From contig QHVH01000002.1 of NCBI GenBank assembly GCA_003222245.1, positions 168,908 through 232,907 of the forward strand: a stretch of 64,000 nt of DNA, given 5' to 3'. Shown piece after piece: positions 25,094-33,462 of the stretch. Position 1 is the stretch's first letter. Each line of letters begins with the position of its first letter. Under the pieces are notes generated by a model. The model saw only the letters and a list, made by a program, of their open reading frames with translations. It made no database searches and was not told the DNA's origin. Both the position numbers and the translations under genes were made by a program. This DNA is from Blastocatellia bacterium AA13. GTDB taxonomy: Bacteria > Acidobacteriota > Blastocatellia > UBA7656.

Positions 25094-27886
25094 ATGAAAC
25101 CTCTAAAGGGATTACTCGCCATAATTTTGCAGATCGTGCTGACATCGGTTTGTTCAACCCTCGCTCTTGGTCAGTTGCAGCAAGAGGGCCAACTCAAGGG
25201 GCAGGTGCTGGATGAGTTGGGCGGCGCAATCGTCGGAGCCTCCGTCGTGCTGTCTGATTCAGGCGGCCTCGAAAAGAAAACTACGACCGACGATCAAGGC
25301 ATTTATAACTTTGAGCGAGTTCATATCGGTAGTTATTCAGTCCGAGTAGTCGCTCAGGGATTCGCGCTTTTTGCGAAAGCGGGCGTGACGATCTCGCAAT
25401 CGAAGCACGAGGTCTTGAACATCAAGTTAGCCGCGACGGTAGCCGACCAGAACGTATCCGTCCGCGCGGCCGCGTCTCACCTCAGCATCGATCCCGCCGC
25501 GAACGGCGCCGCGATAGTGATCAAGGGCCGCGATCTGGATTCGCTTCCCGACGATCCGGACGAACTTGCTTCCCAGCTTCAAGCCATCGCGGGCCCAGCG
25601 GCTGGACCCAACGGAGGGCAGTTATTCATCGACGGTTTTCTCGGCGGGCGGGCTCCGCAGAAATCGGCGATCCGTGAAATACAGTTGAACCAGAATCCGT
25701 TTTCCGCCGAAAACGACAGAATCGGATACGGCCGGATTGATATTACTACCAAGCCCGGAGCGCCCAAGTTTCACGGCGGGCTCTCCGCGCTATTCAACGA
25801 TGAAGCGTTGAATTCGAGGAATCCTTTCTCTTTGAGCCGCCCGCCTTTTCAAATTCGCTCATATGGCGGAAGCCTCACCGGTCCGCTGGCGACAAATCGC
25901 GCTTCGTTTTTCTTCACCTTTTTCAGGCGCGAAATCGACGACAACGCGATCATAAACGCGACGGTGCTCGATCGAGAGCTCAACATCGTTCCATTCCGCG
26001 GAACGCTTTCTGTTCCGCGGCGGTTTGTCGATCTGAATCCCCGCGTGGATTTTCAATTGAACAAGAATAACAACCTGACGGCCCGATACGTTTATTCACG
26101 GTCGGGGGAGAGCAATCTCGGCACGGGTGATCTTGCGCTGCCGTCGTGTTCGTATTCCGGAAGCGCGTCGAGCCAGGTGCTCCAGTTGACGGAGACGGCC
26201 ATCATCAGTTCGGCGATGGTCAATGAAGCCCGATTCCAATTTTCGCGCGCGGGAAGAGAATATCGCGATGCGAGTTCTGATCCATCGGTAACCGTGCTCG
26301 ATGCCTTCATCGGCGGCGGGTCGCAAGTCGGCGGATCTACGAACACCGCGAATCGTTGGGAGCTGCAAGATTACACGACGTGGATTACAGGCAAGCACAC
26401 CGTGAAATTCGGAGGCCGTTTGCGTGGGGCCGCGATCAACGATGTGTCGTTTGCGAACTTCGAAGGGGCGTTTCTATTCGCGGGCGGGCCAGTTCCTGTG
26501 CTCGATTCGAGCGGCCGGATCGTGCGCGATCCGAGCGGCCGGCCGGAGTTCATGGAGGCAAGCAGTTTGGAGCGCTATCGACGCACGTTGTTATTCGCGA
26601 ATCTGGGGAGCACCCGCGCCCAGATCACGGCGATCGGAGGCGGCCCCGCATTGTTTACTCTGGCGGCGGGCGACCCGCGCGCTAGCATCAATCAATTCGA
26701 ATTCGGCGGATTCGCGCAAGACGACTGGCGGCTGCGGCCCGACTTCCTATTGAGCATAGGGCTTCGCTACGAGGCTCAATCGAACGTTCACAATAATCTC
26801 AATTTCGCTCCGCGTATCGCCTTCGCATGGTCGCCGGGAATAAACCCGACGCGGCCGGTCAAGACGGTGATTCGCGGAGGCGCCGGCATATTCTTCGATC
26901 GAATCGGCGACGGCTTAACGCTTCAATCGATCAGGTTCGACGGACACAGGCAGCAACAATTCATCGTTTCCGATCCGGCGATTCTTGAGAGCTTTCCATC
27001 GGCTCCCTCCGCGGAATCGCTCGCGGCTTTCGCAGCGCCGCAAACAATCTGGCGCGTAGCCGGAGACATTCGATCGCCTTACACGATCATGTCTTCGATA
27101 AGCATCGAGCAACAATTGCCGCATGCTTTTACGGTAACGCTTGCCTACATCAATGGAATAAGCGTGCACAATCTGAGGGCGCGGAATATTAGCGCGCCGC
27201 TGCCGGGTGATGGAACGCCTCCGTTCGGAACAGCGGTAAACATATTCGAATATGAGTCGAGCGGAATCTCGCGACAGAATCTTCTGGCGGTCAACGCATA
27301 CAACCGGCTCAACAAGCGATTCACGCTGTTCGCTTCCTATGTGTATGCGAAGATCAATAGCGACACCGACGGCGCTTCGGGTTTTCCCGCGAACGGCTTT
27401 GATCTAGGCAGTGAATATGGGCGATCCGCGCTCGATATAAGACATCGAGTGTTTGCGGGCGGAACTATAAACCTGCCGTGGCGCCTGAGCTTGAATCCGT
27501 TTATCGTCGCTGCCTCCGGAGCGCCTTTCAACATAACAACCGGGGTCGATTCAAATGGCGATACATTATTCACCGATCGCCCTTCGTTCGCCGCCGACCT
27601 AAATAGACCGGGGGTCAAGCTTACTCGATTTGGCGCTTTCGATTTGAACCCTGCTCCAGGCGAGAAAATCATACCTCGGAATTTCGGGAACGGCCCGAGC
27701 AGTCTTCTGTTGAACTTGAGAATCGGTAAGACATTCGCTCTCGGGTCAATTGGAAAACCGAGCAATGCCGTCGCGTCCGGGCAGCAGCGAGCGGGGGCAG
27801 CAGCCGAGCAGAAACCCTACAGCCTGACGGTGGGCGTTATGGCGTCGAACATCCTGAATCATGTCAATAGGGCGATGCCTCGCTGA
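25094..27886 (+). CDS. Oar-like TonB-dependent outer-membrane receptor with carboxypeptidase-regulatory domain
   Basis: A 930-residue protein with a Sec signal and an AAGGAGCC ribosome-binding site. The N-terminal carboxypeptidase-regulatory-like beta-sandwich (KGQVLDELGGAIVGASVVL) is followed by a plug region (SIDPAANGAAIVIKGRDLDS) and then a large beta-barrel with aromatic strand ends. This is the Oar-like architecture common in Acidobacteria and Myxobacteria, used for outer-membrane transport or secretion of proteins and peptides. It is 42 bp downstream of the secreted protein in the lanthipeptide operon. That suggests a role in moving the product over the outer membrane or in self-protection, which is inference. 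Confidence 0.9.
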   Translation: MKPLKGLLAIILQIVLTSVCSTLALGQLQQEGQLKGQVLDELGGAIVGASVVLSDSGGLEKKTTTDDQGIYNFERVHIGSYSVRVVAQGFALFAKAGVTISQSKHEVLNIKLAATVADQNVSVRAAASHLSIDPAANGAAIVIKGRDLDSLPDDPDELASQLQAIAGPAAGPNGGQLFIDGFLGGRAPQKSAIREIQLNQNPFSAENDRIGYGRIDITTKPGAPKFHGGLSALFNDEALNSRNPFSLSRPPFQIRSYGGSLTGPLATNRASFFFTFFRREIDDNAIINATVLDRELNIVPFRGTLSVPRRFVDLNPRVDFQLNKNNNLTARYVYSRSGESNLGTGDLALPSCSYSGSASSQVLQLTETAIISSAMVNEARFQFSRAGREYRDASSDPSVTVLDAFIGGGSQVGGSTNTANRWELQDYTTWITGKHTVKFGGRLRGAAINDVSFANFEGAFLFAGGPVPVLDSSGRIVRDPSGRPEFMEASSLERYRRTLLFANLGSTRAQITAIGGGPALFTLAAGDPRASINQFEFGGFAQDDWRLRPDFLLSIGLRYEAQSNVHNNLNFAPRIAFAWSPGINPTRPVKTVIRGGAGIFFDRIGDGLTLQSIRFDGHRQQQFIVSDPAILESFPSAPSAESLAAFAAPQTIWRVAGDIRSPYTIMSSISIEQQLPHAFTVTLAYINGISVHNLRARNISAPLPGDGTPPFGTAVNIFEYESSGISRQNLLAVNAYNRLNKRFTLFASYVYAKINSDTDGASGFPANGFDLGSEYGRSALDIRHRVFAGGTINLPWRLSLNPFIVAASGAPFNITTGVDSNGDTLFTDRPSFAADLNRPGVKLTRFGAFDLNPAPGEKIIPRNFGNGPSSLLLNLRIGKTFALGSIGKPSNAVASGQQRAGAAAEQKPYSLTVGVMASNILNHVNRAMPR

Positions 27887-27947
27887 ATATGATCCATGCG
27901 ATCCCCCGACAGCGAGCTTGGCCGGCCGCTTTATTTTGCCCGCGGAC

Positions 27948-28013
27948 GATGTTCACGCGATGTTCAAGCGATGTTCAAGCGATGTTCAAGCGATGTTCAA
28001 GCGATATGCATGC
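27948..28013. repeat. 11-bp tandem repeat at the start of the C39 peptidase gene
   Basis: Five units of GATGTTCAAGC (the first one reads GATGTTCACGC) and a degenerate sixth occupy 27948-28013. Each unit carries an ATG, so start codons recur every 11 bases in all three frames. Copy-number change would therefore alter which ATG is in frame and its distance from any upstream start, a possible phase- or dose-varying device. Confidence 0.9.
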
Positions 28014-28445
28014 GTAAAACAGAATGATGCCGCGGACTGCGGAGCGGCATGCCTGGCTACCTTGGTCCGGAGCCACGGGTTGAAGGTCGACCTGCTTGCG
28101 ATTGAAGCCTACTCACGGCTCCGCTTTCAGGGAGCGAACGTCCTGGAGTTGATTGAAGCAGCGAAGGAAATCGGCTTTGAAGCAAGAGGTCTGCGCGCGG
28201 GGCCGGACGAGCTCGATAGCGTTCTGGTTCCGTGTATCGCTCACGTCTTGATCGGAAGCCTCGAACACTACGTCGTAATACATCGAGTACGATCCAAACG
28301 GGTGATCATCGCCGATCCCGCTCGCGGCATTTCGCGAGAGCGGAGAGAAGAATTCCTGCGGATCTGGACCGGCGTCCTCATTCAACTGACTCCGAGAGCC
28401 GGCGCTCGGCGAAACAAAATCATCAATCTTCTTCTCAAGCGCTGA
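27993..28445 (+). CDS. Stand-alone C39 family cysteine peptidase
   Basis: The frame contains a C39 domain only: the catalytic Cys in NDAADCGAACLATLVRSHG, the His in LEHYVVIHRV and the Asp in VIIADPARG. The proposed start is the ATG at 27993 in the last regular 11-bp unit, giving 150 residues and the usual C39 opening. An ATG at 27960 adds 11 residues, and a start inside the receptor gene at 27861 is possible. No membrane or ATPase domain follows; the protein ends RNKIINLLLKR. It could be a genuine single-domain leader peptidase or the surviving part of a second exporter. It is next to the lanthipeptide operon. Confidence 0.72.
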   Translation: MFKRYACVKQNDAADCGAACLATLVRSHGLKVDLLAIEAYSRLRFQGANVLELIEAAKEIGFEARGLRAGPDELDSVLVPCIAHVLIGSLEHYVVIHRVRSKRVIIADPARGISRERREEFLRIWTGVLIQLTPRAGARRNKIINLLLKR

Positions 28446-28730
28446 GCTTCGACGGCATAAGCGGAGGCTCGAATAGACAAGGTACGCCCCTGTTGCTGAT
28501 AGGCTCTTTCCGAGCGGCGCCGAAACGCACAGGCAATATGATTTAAGGATAGACCTCTTAAACGAATGAAGTGCCACATAAGAATACTGCTGCGAGCGCA
28601 GCTTCCCATCGGGTTTACACTTCATAGAAGCGGTGTGTCCATACTCCAACGTCAGGTCCTAATCGACAACGGGGCGGTAAAAAAGAGAGAGGGATATGCG
28701 GCTTCCGCTCAGCCGTAACAGGATTGGCCT
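28446..28730. other. Intergenic, no gene seen
   Basis: These 285 bp between the C39 peptidase and the helix-turn-helix gene contain no convincing frame. Nothing resembling the missing transporter domains of a LanT-like protein was seen here. Confidence 0.5.
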
Positions 28731-29021
28731 ATGGCTCTGAATGAAGCGTATCTAAAACTCGCGTATTCCGACTCGGGAGCCGGTAGTTCGCCCGAAGCAA
28801 CCGACGAAGAACTGCTGGATCTCTATCTAAGATTGCCCAAGAAAGAACGCGACCGTAGATTCGTCAATACCGCGAAGGCCGCCGAGATATGCGGCATGGC
28901 TCAGCGGACAGTCCAATACTGGATTGAGATCGGGCTGGTCAGGGCGATACCTATAGGAAAGCGCTACAGGATTTGCACTGAATCTCTCTACGCGCATTTG
29001 AAGGGCGGTCTGCCCGATTAA
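28731..29021 (+). CDS. Small helix-turn-helix (excisionase/MerR-like) DNA-binding protein
   Basis: A 96-residue protein whose C-terminal half is an excisionase-type winged helix: RRFVNTAKAAEICGMAQRTV followed by QYWIEIGLVRAIPIGKRYRI. The first ~40 residues are an acidic helical arm. Family members bind DNA as architectural factors or regulators. It lies between the lanthipeptide locus and the glycine-zipper peptide locus, so it could regulate either. No recombinase gene is nearby, so an excisionase role is unsupported. Confidence 0.75.
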   Translation: MALNEAYLKLAYSDSGAGSSPEATDEELLDLYLRLPKKERDRRFVNTAKAAEICGMAQRTVQYWIEIGLVRAIPIGKRYRICTESLYAHLKGGLPD

Positions 29022-29101
29022 ATCGTAATCTCCCAAGTCTGTCTTGAGTATGCAGTCGACGACACCAACAGAGTCTTAGCCTCGCGGTTGGAAGTCTTCG
29101 G

Positions 29102-29200
29102 TATGTTCCCTGAAGGGGAACGCGTTAATAGCCGGGGGTCAGCGAAGCGCAGCCCCCGGTGCGAGGGAGATCTGGGTATGTTCCCCGGAGGGGAACGCGG
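29102..29200. repeat. Dispersed hairpin repeat, one and a half copies
   Basis: The same element as at 3709-3912: the palindrome TTCCCTGAAGGGGAA and then a GGGGGTCAGCGAAGCGCAGC / CCCCGG hairpin, followed by a second TTCCCCGGAGGGGAA. The remaining gap 29022-29506 has no supported gene. Confidence 0.8.
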
Positions 29201-29506
29201 CGTCCCGAAGGGACGCTTGATTATCATTTATGGTCGGTCCTTCAGGCCTACATATGCACAATGCCTTTGCAACTACCTGGAACGTACTTCTGGAGCCTCT
29301 TCAGAGGAACTGCGCGATATCGACGAGATCGGCGAAACAAGAAAAACGAGAACAACGCGCAATCCGCGCTTCTGCCGCCGTTGACGCGAGACTTCAACGC
29401 GAAAGGGGCTTATCCTGGCGCTGTCTTTTGACGAACTCACAACAAACCAAACTGAAGAGGGTTTTCGCCAGGAGATAGAACTCAATCACGAAAAGGAGAA
29501 ATCACA

Positions 29507-29782
29507 ATGAAGAAGTTTCGCGTACTTGCAATCACGTTTGTTATGGCGCTTTCGACGATGGTCGCGGTGCAGAGCAATAGAGCTTCGCAGACTCCTCAGA
29601 TAGGCGGACTCATCGGCTATCTCGCTGGTGGGGACCTGAAGAGCACGGCCGAGGGCGCAGTCATCGGCGGTGTGGTCGGAGGCGTGATCGGAGCCATCGC
29701 CGGGGGTCTGGCGACTATACCCGCGGGCGGCGCCGGAGCCGTGCCCGGAGCGGAAATCGGTATCGCCGCTGGGGGCTTCTAG
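29507..29782 (+). CDS. Secreted glycine-zipper peptide, 91 aa (paralogue 1)
   Basis: Function not recognised. A Sec-like signal (MKKFRVLAITFVMALSTMVA, with a likely cut near ASQ) precedes a ~60-residue hydrophobic peptide. It is dominated by GxxxG/GG motifs (IGGLIGYLAGGDL, then GGVVGGVIGAIAGGLA). There is almost no positive charge and no Cys. The ribosome-binding site AAAAGGAGAAA is strong. A paralogue starts 133 bp downstream. Size, glycine zipper and secretion resemble pore-forming bacteriocin peptides, but the sequence matches no class I can name; a membrane-associated structural peptide is the alternative. Confidence 0.75.
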   Translation: MKKFRVLAITFVMALSTMVAVQSNRASQTPQIGGLIGYLAGGDLKSTAEGAVIGGVVGGVIGAIAGGLATIPAGGAGAVPGAEIGIAAGGF

Positions 29783-29915
29783 TCACCGGAGACGCGAGAA
29801 ACATCGACAAAAACCGAATACAGCTTTGATCGGCTCTAAACTCGCAAGTTCGCGAATACATCAAGAGCCGGAGCTTTCACCGAATCTGAAATCAACCGAA
29901 AGGAAGGAAACAATC

Positions 29916-30209
29916 ATGAGGAAAATGTTTGCAGCAATGGCATTGGCGTCTCTGATCTCTCTGGGCGCCGGGAGCTTCTCAACACAAAGCGCACCGTCGA
30001 GCACTCCTCGAATCGGAGGCGTTGTCGGCTATCTTGCTTCGGGTGGAAAACTCGAAGGCTTCGTGGAAGGCGCGGAAGTCGGGGGCGCGATCGGCGGAGT
30101 CGCCGGCGGCGTGGCGGGATTCATCGTGGGATCGGCAGCCGGCGGTGTAGGCGCTCTTCCGGGAACGGCCGGAGGCGCGGTGCTCGGGGGCGTATTTGGC
30201 GGTCTATAG
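29916..30209 (+). CDS. Secreted glycine-zipper peptide, 97 aa (paralogue 2)
   Basis: Start chosen at the ATG at 29916, preceded by AAAGGAAGGAAA; a longer frame from 29826 lacks a ribosome-binding site. A Sec-like signal (MFAAMALASLISLGAGSFS) is followed by the same pattern as paralogue 1: TPRIGGVVGYLASGGKL, an EGA step, then GGAIGGVAGGVAGF and further Gly pairs to the C-terminus GGVFGGL. The shared core TP-x-IGG-x-x-GYLA shows common descent. The pair may act together, as two-peptide bacteriocins do. A hairpin terminator lies 53 bp after the stop. Confidence 0.78.
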   Translation: MRKMFAAMALASLISLGAGSFSTQSAPSSTPRIGGVVGYLASGGKLEGFVEGAEVGGAIGGVAGGVAGFIVGSAAGGVGALPGTAGGAVLGGVFGGL

Positions 30210-30262
30210 AAACAGGCGTAGCAGCATCATTACCCTCCAATAGATCAGACCAGCAATACTTG

Positions 30263-30292
30263 AAGGCGGCAGCTATTTCAGCTTGCCGCCTT
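30263..30292 (+). terminator. Rho-independent-like terminator after the glycine-zipper peptides
   Basis: AAGGCGGCA at 30263-30271 pairs with TGCCGCCTT at 30284-30292 around a 12-base loop and is followed by CTTTGC. It separates the two peptide genes from the downstream export/membrane operon. Confidence 0.7.
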
Positions 30293-30424
30293 CTTTGCAT
30301 GTAACCAGCTTGGTGACGCTCAGTTGCTGCTTATAGCGAAAGAAAAACCTCGTATTCGCGGGTGCTTCAGGCAAGACAGCTAACGGGTGCTCTGATAAGA
30401 TTCCGGCCACGTTGGGAGGTAAGA

Positions 30425-30910
30425 ATGCGATATCTTGGATCCGGGCCTGCGCGCGTACTCGCATGGATGATCCTGGCCGTCATCTCATTAGGAGTTGTCG
30501 GGTCGGTTCTTGCAGGCGGCGCTGAAGTCGAGAACCAGGCGGCGGAGCGCAACACGGTCGAGGCTCTCAAGAGCTGCTGGCTGAAATTGGTTAGCGGTAG
30601 GAGTGAGAGTGAGGCGTGTTTTCCTGTTCGGGATGATCTCAGGAACAAGTTTATTGGCCTGGCTGAATCCTGGAGAAAAGACCCTGGGTTCCGAGCGGTC
30701 GAACTCGAAATACGCTCGATCGAACGTCGAGACAAGACCCGCACGGACCTGCTGCTCTTTGGCGACAGCGGAGGCAAGCCGATAGGCCGCCCAATAACTT
30801 TTAGTATTGAACCGCGCGCGGGAGTTCCAACGATCGTATCAATGAACGACTCCCCTTTCAACGCCGCCGATTATTCTGATCGTCAGCATTGTGTCTACAC
30901 TGCTTTATAG
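30425..30910 (+). CDS. Secreted or membrane-anchored hypothetical protein, 161 aa
   Basis: Start at the ATG at 30425, with GGAGG at 30415-30419. An N-terminal hydrophobic segment (VLAWMILAVISLGVVGSVLA) acts as signal or anchor. The rest is a small alpha/beta domain (ERNTVEALKSCWLKLVSGRS, then LLFGDSGGKPIGRP) with two Cys that could form a disulfide. No family recognised. Its 3' end overlaps the M48-like protease gene by 20 bp, so the two are translationally coupled. Confidence 0.72.
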   Translation: MRYLGSGPARVLAWMILAVISLGVVGSVLAGGAEVENQAAERNTVEALKSCWLKLVSGRSESEACFPVRDDLRNKFIGLAESWRKDPGFRAVELEIRSIERRDKTRTDLLLFGDSGGKPIGRPITFSIEPRAGVPTIVSMNDSPFNAADYSDRQHCVYTAL

Positions 30911-32093
30911 CCTTTGCGCTCTGGCTCTGTTTCGAAGAATGAAGCGCGATCCGAGCTTTCTGCTGCACGCGGAGAGCCGATGGTCGAACCGTCAGGCGTT
31001 TTTAACATTTTACCCGATGGCGCTTATTCCGGTCCTTGTGCTGTTGCTGGCGGTGCTCATTTCTCTTGCGAGAGATTCGTCATTCCTTCTCTGGATCGCA
31101 TTCAAGTCCGGCGCGAGCGCGGGCAGAGTTGAAGGAGGGTTCATCCTCACGTTCTTACTCCTTTATGCAGTCGCTTTTGTCTTTTACACGTTGCCTTATA
31201 TGGAGGCTCTCCGCCGGGGGCCGAAGGCGGTTCGAGACGCGGCGCCGGGCCGATTCACGCGCAAACAGATAGCCATAGACTTTACGAAGCTCGGTCTCAT
31301 TCAGGCATTCACCGGTTTCGTGCTGTGGGGCGTTGCGGTGCTGCTGGCGAATAAATTCGGCGTGCCTATTATTTTGGCGGCGGCTATTTCCGCGGTTATA
31401 GGGGTCTTCGGCGGGCAGCTTCTGTTCGTATACTGGGTAAGCCGTGATACCGCCGGCAAACTCCCGGAGAATCATGCCGCTGTGCGCGCCGCGGTTGCGG
31501 CGTTTCAAGAAGCGAACTCATCGATCGTAGAGAAGTCGATCTCAGTCCTGCCGAAAGCGAGTTGGCCGGCTCCCAACGCTTTTGTGATCGGCCTGGGCCG
31601 CAAGCGATGCGTTGTTGCGGTCACCGAACCATTATTGGAGCATCTATCGACCGACGAAGTGGCGGCCGTTCTGCTGCACGAGTATGGACACGTAAAGGAG
31701 TTGCATACGGCCATCCTGGCGCTATTTATTTCCATCATCGCCACGTGGCAGCTCGAGTTCTTATTACGCGGCGACGCATGGCTAAGAGGGTTGGGAATGT
31801 CATCCGATACATCGATATTCATCCTGCGGCAGGTCGTCTTGTATGTAGGCCTCTTTGGCGGGCTTCTTATTCCATTCACCTTGATCTCCCGATGGTGCGA
31901 GCGACGAGCCGACCGCTTCGCTCAAGCATTGGGCAGGGGTATTCCATTAGCTTCCGCGCTGCGGAAGATCAGCGTCGCAACTGAGACACCGCTCGAGTGG
32001 CCGAGATGGGCGCAGGTCATGTCCACACACCCCAGTTTTATTGAGAGAATTCGCACGCTCAGGAATGAACCCCGCGGTCGCGCCCCGGAGTAA
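30891..32093 (+). CDS. M48-like membrane zinc metalloprotease
   Basis: A 400-residue membrane protein starting at a GTG inside the end of the previous gene. It has several TM helices (FYPMALIPVLVLLLAVLISL, then FILTFLLLYAVAFVFYTLPY, and two more at ~150-200). The zinc motif HEYGH (VLLHEYGHVKELH) follows and a third ligand Glu lies in CERRADRFAQALG. This is the M48/HtpX-CAAX-protease arrangement. Possible tasks are maturation of the glycine-zipper peptides or membrane quality control. The location in a tight operon with export genes supports peptide processing, by inference. Confidence 0.85.
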   Translation: MSTLLYSLCALALFRRMKRDPSFLLHAESRWSNRQAFLTFYPMALIPVLVLLLAVLISLARDSSFLLWIAFKSGASAGRVEGGFILTFLLLYAVAFVFYTLPYMEALRRGPKAVRDAAPGRFTRKQIAIDFTKLGLIQAFTGFVLWGVAVLLANKFGVPIILAAAISAVIGVFGGQLLFVYWVSRDTAGKLPENHAAVRAAVAAFQEANSSIVEKSISVLPKASWPAPNAFVIGLGRKRCVVAVTEPLLEHLSTDEVAAVLLHEYGHVKELHTAILALFISIIATWQLEFLLRGDAWLRGLGMSSDTSIFILRQVVLYVGLFGGLLIPFTLISRWCERRADRFAQALGRGIPLASALRKISVATETPLEWPRWAQVMSTHPSFIERIRTLRNEPRGRAPE

Positions 32094-32202
32094 TTGCTCG
32101 GGGCTCGCAAGCTAAAACCTAATTCACGTCGAAACTCGATAAGCGCGCTTGCAGCGCTGATCTTCCTATCATTGCGTCCTGATACGTAAGGGAGTCGCAA
32201 AG

Positions 32203-32781
32203 ATGAAACAGATTTCCGCGAAGAAGACGTTTCTGATAAGCCTCGCCGTTTATGTTGGGGCGATTTTGATCATAGCTGTAGCCGGCTATTGCTTCGGCAG
32301 CGGCGACCCGTCGGAGGTCAGCCGCGATTTTGCCGCTGGACGACTGCAGGAGTTTCATCAAAACGCATTTGAAAACAGCAAACTGATAATGGAGCACAAT
32401 CTCTCAGTGAGCCTGAGACTGCTTGCTCTTCAATTGCTGCCCTTATTCGGCGTGATCCTCGCCTCGGGCAATCTGGGCCTGTCGCTTGGACTGTTGTTGA
32501 AATCGGTTGCGGTCGCTTCCGTGCTTCCACCCCTTTCGATGCTAATGCTCGTGCTGCCGCACGGCGTCCCGGAATACGCCGGGTTCATCCTTATGCAGAA
32601 TTCCGTTACGAACATCTACCTCGCGGGATTCTTAAGAATGTTCAAGATTCGCGTCGACCTTAAACGGGCCGGCTTGCTCAGCGGCGCATCTCTCCTTGGA
32701 GGTATGGCGCTGGTGATAATCGCCGCCATCATCGAAGGCTATGGCACTCCCGCCATAGCGGAAAGGCTGTTACATCCATGA
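32203..32781 (+). CDS. SpoIIM/DUF95-like membrane protein
   Basis: A 192-residue integral membrane protein with about five TM helices. The diagnostic motif of the SpoIIM (stage II sporulation protein M, DUF95) family is present in LVLPHGVPEYAGFILMQNS. Outside sporulating bacteria, DUF95 proteins are found in circular-bacteriocin loci such as AS-48, where one is required for maturation or immunity, and in ABC-transporter clusters. It overlaps the next gene by four bases. There is a 109-bp gap to the metalloprotease gene. Confidence 0.85.
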   Translation: MKQISAKKTFLISLAVYVGAILIIAVAGYCFGSGDPSEVSRDFAAGRLQEFHQNAFENSKLIMEHNLSVSLRLLALQLLPLFGVILASGNLGLSLGLLLKSVAVASVLPPLSMLMLVLPHGVPEYAGFILMQNSVTNIYLAGFLRMFKIRVDLKRAGLLSGASLLGGMALVIIAAIIEGYGTPAIAERLLHP

Positions 32782-33437
32782 TGAAATCGATAAAGCTCTA
32801 CGTTTTCGATCCGGTTCAGTTCTTCGTGCAAAGGGTCAGAGACGAAGAAAACAGGCTTGTGCCGTTCATAATCCTGGCCGCGGCGGTTTGTGCCGATCTA
32901 CTGAACAAGACCGTTATTTTTTACAAGATCGGACAAGGCAACATTAAATCCCAGGCCGGCTGGGCCCAGATCGGCGGCGGATATTTCGGATCAATAATCG
33001 GCCAGGAGATCGGGATCATTGAGAAAGCCCTGCTCGTAGTGGCGGCGGTTTATCTGATCTCGCGCTTTCTGAAGAACAGAGTTCCTATGGCGAAGGTTCT
33101 GAATCTGTTCGGATATTGCTTCGTGCCTTCGGTCGTAGGAAGTCTCCTGACCGCCGCGGCGTGGCAACGGTACTTGAAGATCGGCGCTGTTGAGCTCTCC
33201 GCTGAAGGCGTGCAACAGGTGCAAGCCGCTCTCCTTGCGAGTCCCGCTTACGTGTGGCAGCGAGTTATCAGCGTCAACGTGCTTATCTGGACCGGCGTGC
33301 TGCTGTCTTCGGTTATGGCCGCCTGTTGGGGCACTCGCTTCGTTCGGACTCTGGTTCTTGGCGTCCTCGCCGTCGCATCCGCGCAGGGCACGGATATGCT
33401 GCTCGGTCTTGTCCTCAAGAAGTTCGGCGTTGCGTGA
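32778..33437 (+). CDS. Yip1-like membrane protein
   Basis: A 219-residue protein with the Yip1-domain layout: a short cytosolic N-terminus (KLYVFDPVQFFVQRVRDEEN) and then five hydrophobic helices, with conserved VPMAKVLNLFGYCFVPSVVG typical of the family. Bacterial Yip1 proteins are of unknown function and often occur beside ABC transporters. It overlaps the SpoIIM-like gene by four bases and precedes the adaptor gene by 25 bp. Confidence 0.78.
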   Translation: MMKSIKLYVFDPVQFFVQRVRDEENRLVPFIILAAAVCADLLNKTVIFYKIGQGNIKSQAGWAQIGGGYFGSIIGQEIGIIEKALLVVAAVYLISRFLKNRVPMAKVLNLFGYCFVPSVVGSLLTAAAWQRYLKIGAVELSAEGVQQVQAALLASPAYVWQRVISVNVLIWTGVLLSSVMAACWGTRFVRTLVLGVLAVASAQGTDMLLGLVLKKFGVA

Positions 33438-33462
33438 ATTTTAGTTATAAGAGGTTACATCG

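Noticed and set aside
28731..29021. Excisionase-like protein as a mark of an integrated phage or plasmid
   Set aside because: No integrase, attachment site duplication or structural phage gene lies nearby; the tRNA-Leu at 11231 also shows no partial repeat of its 3' end in the window that I could find.
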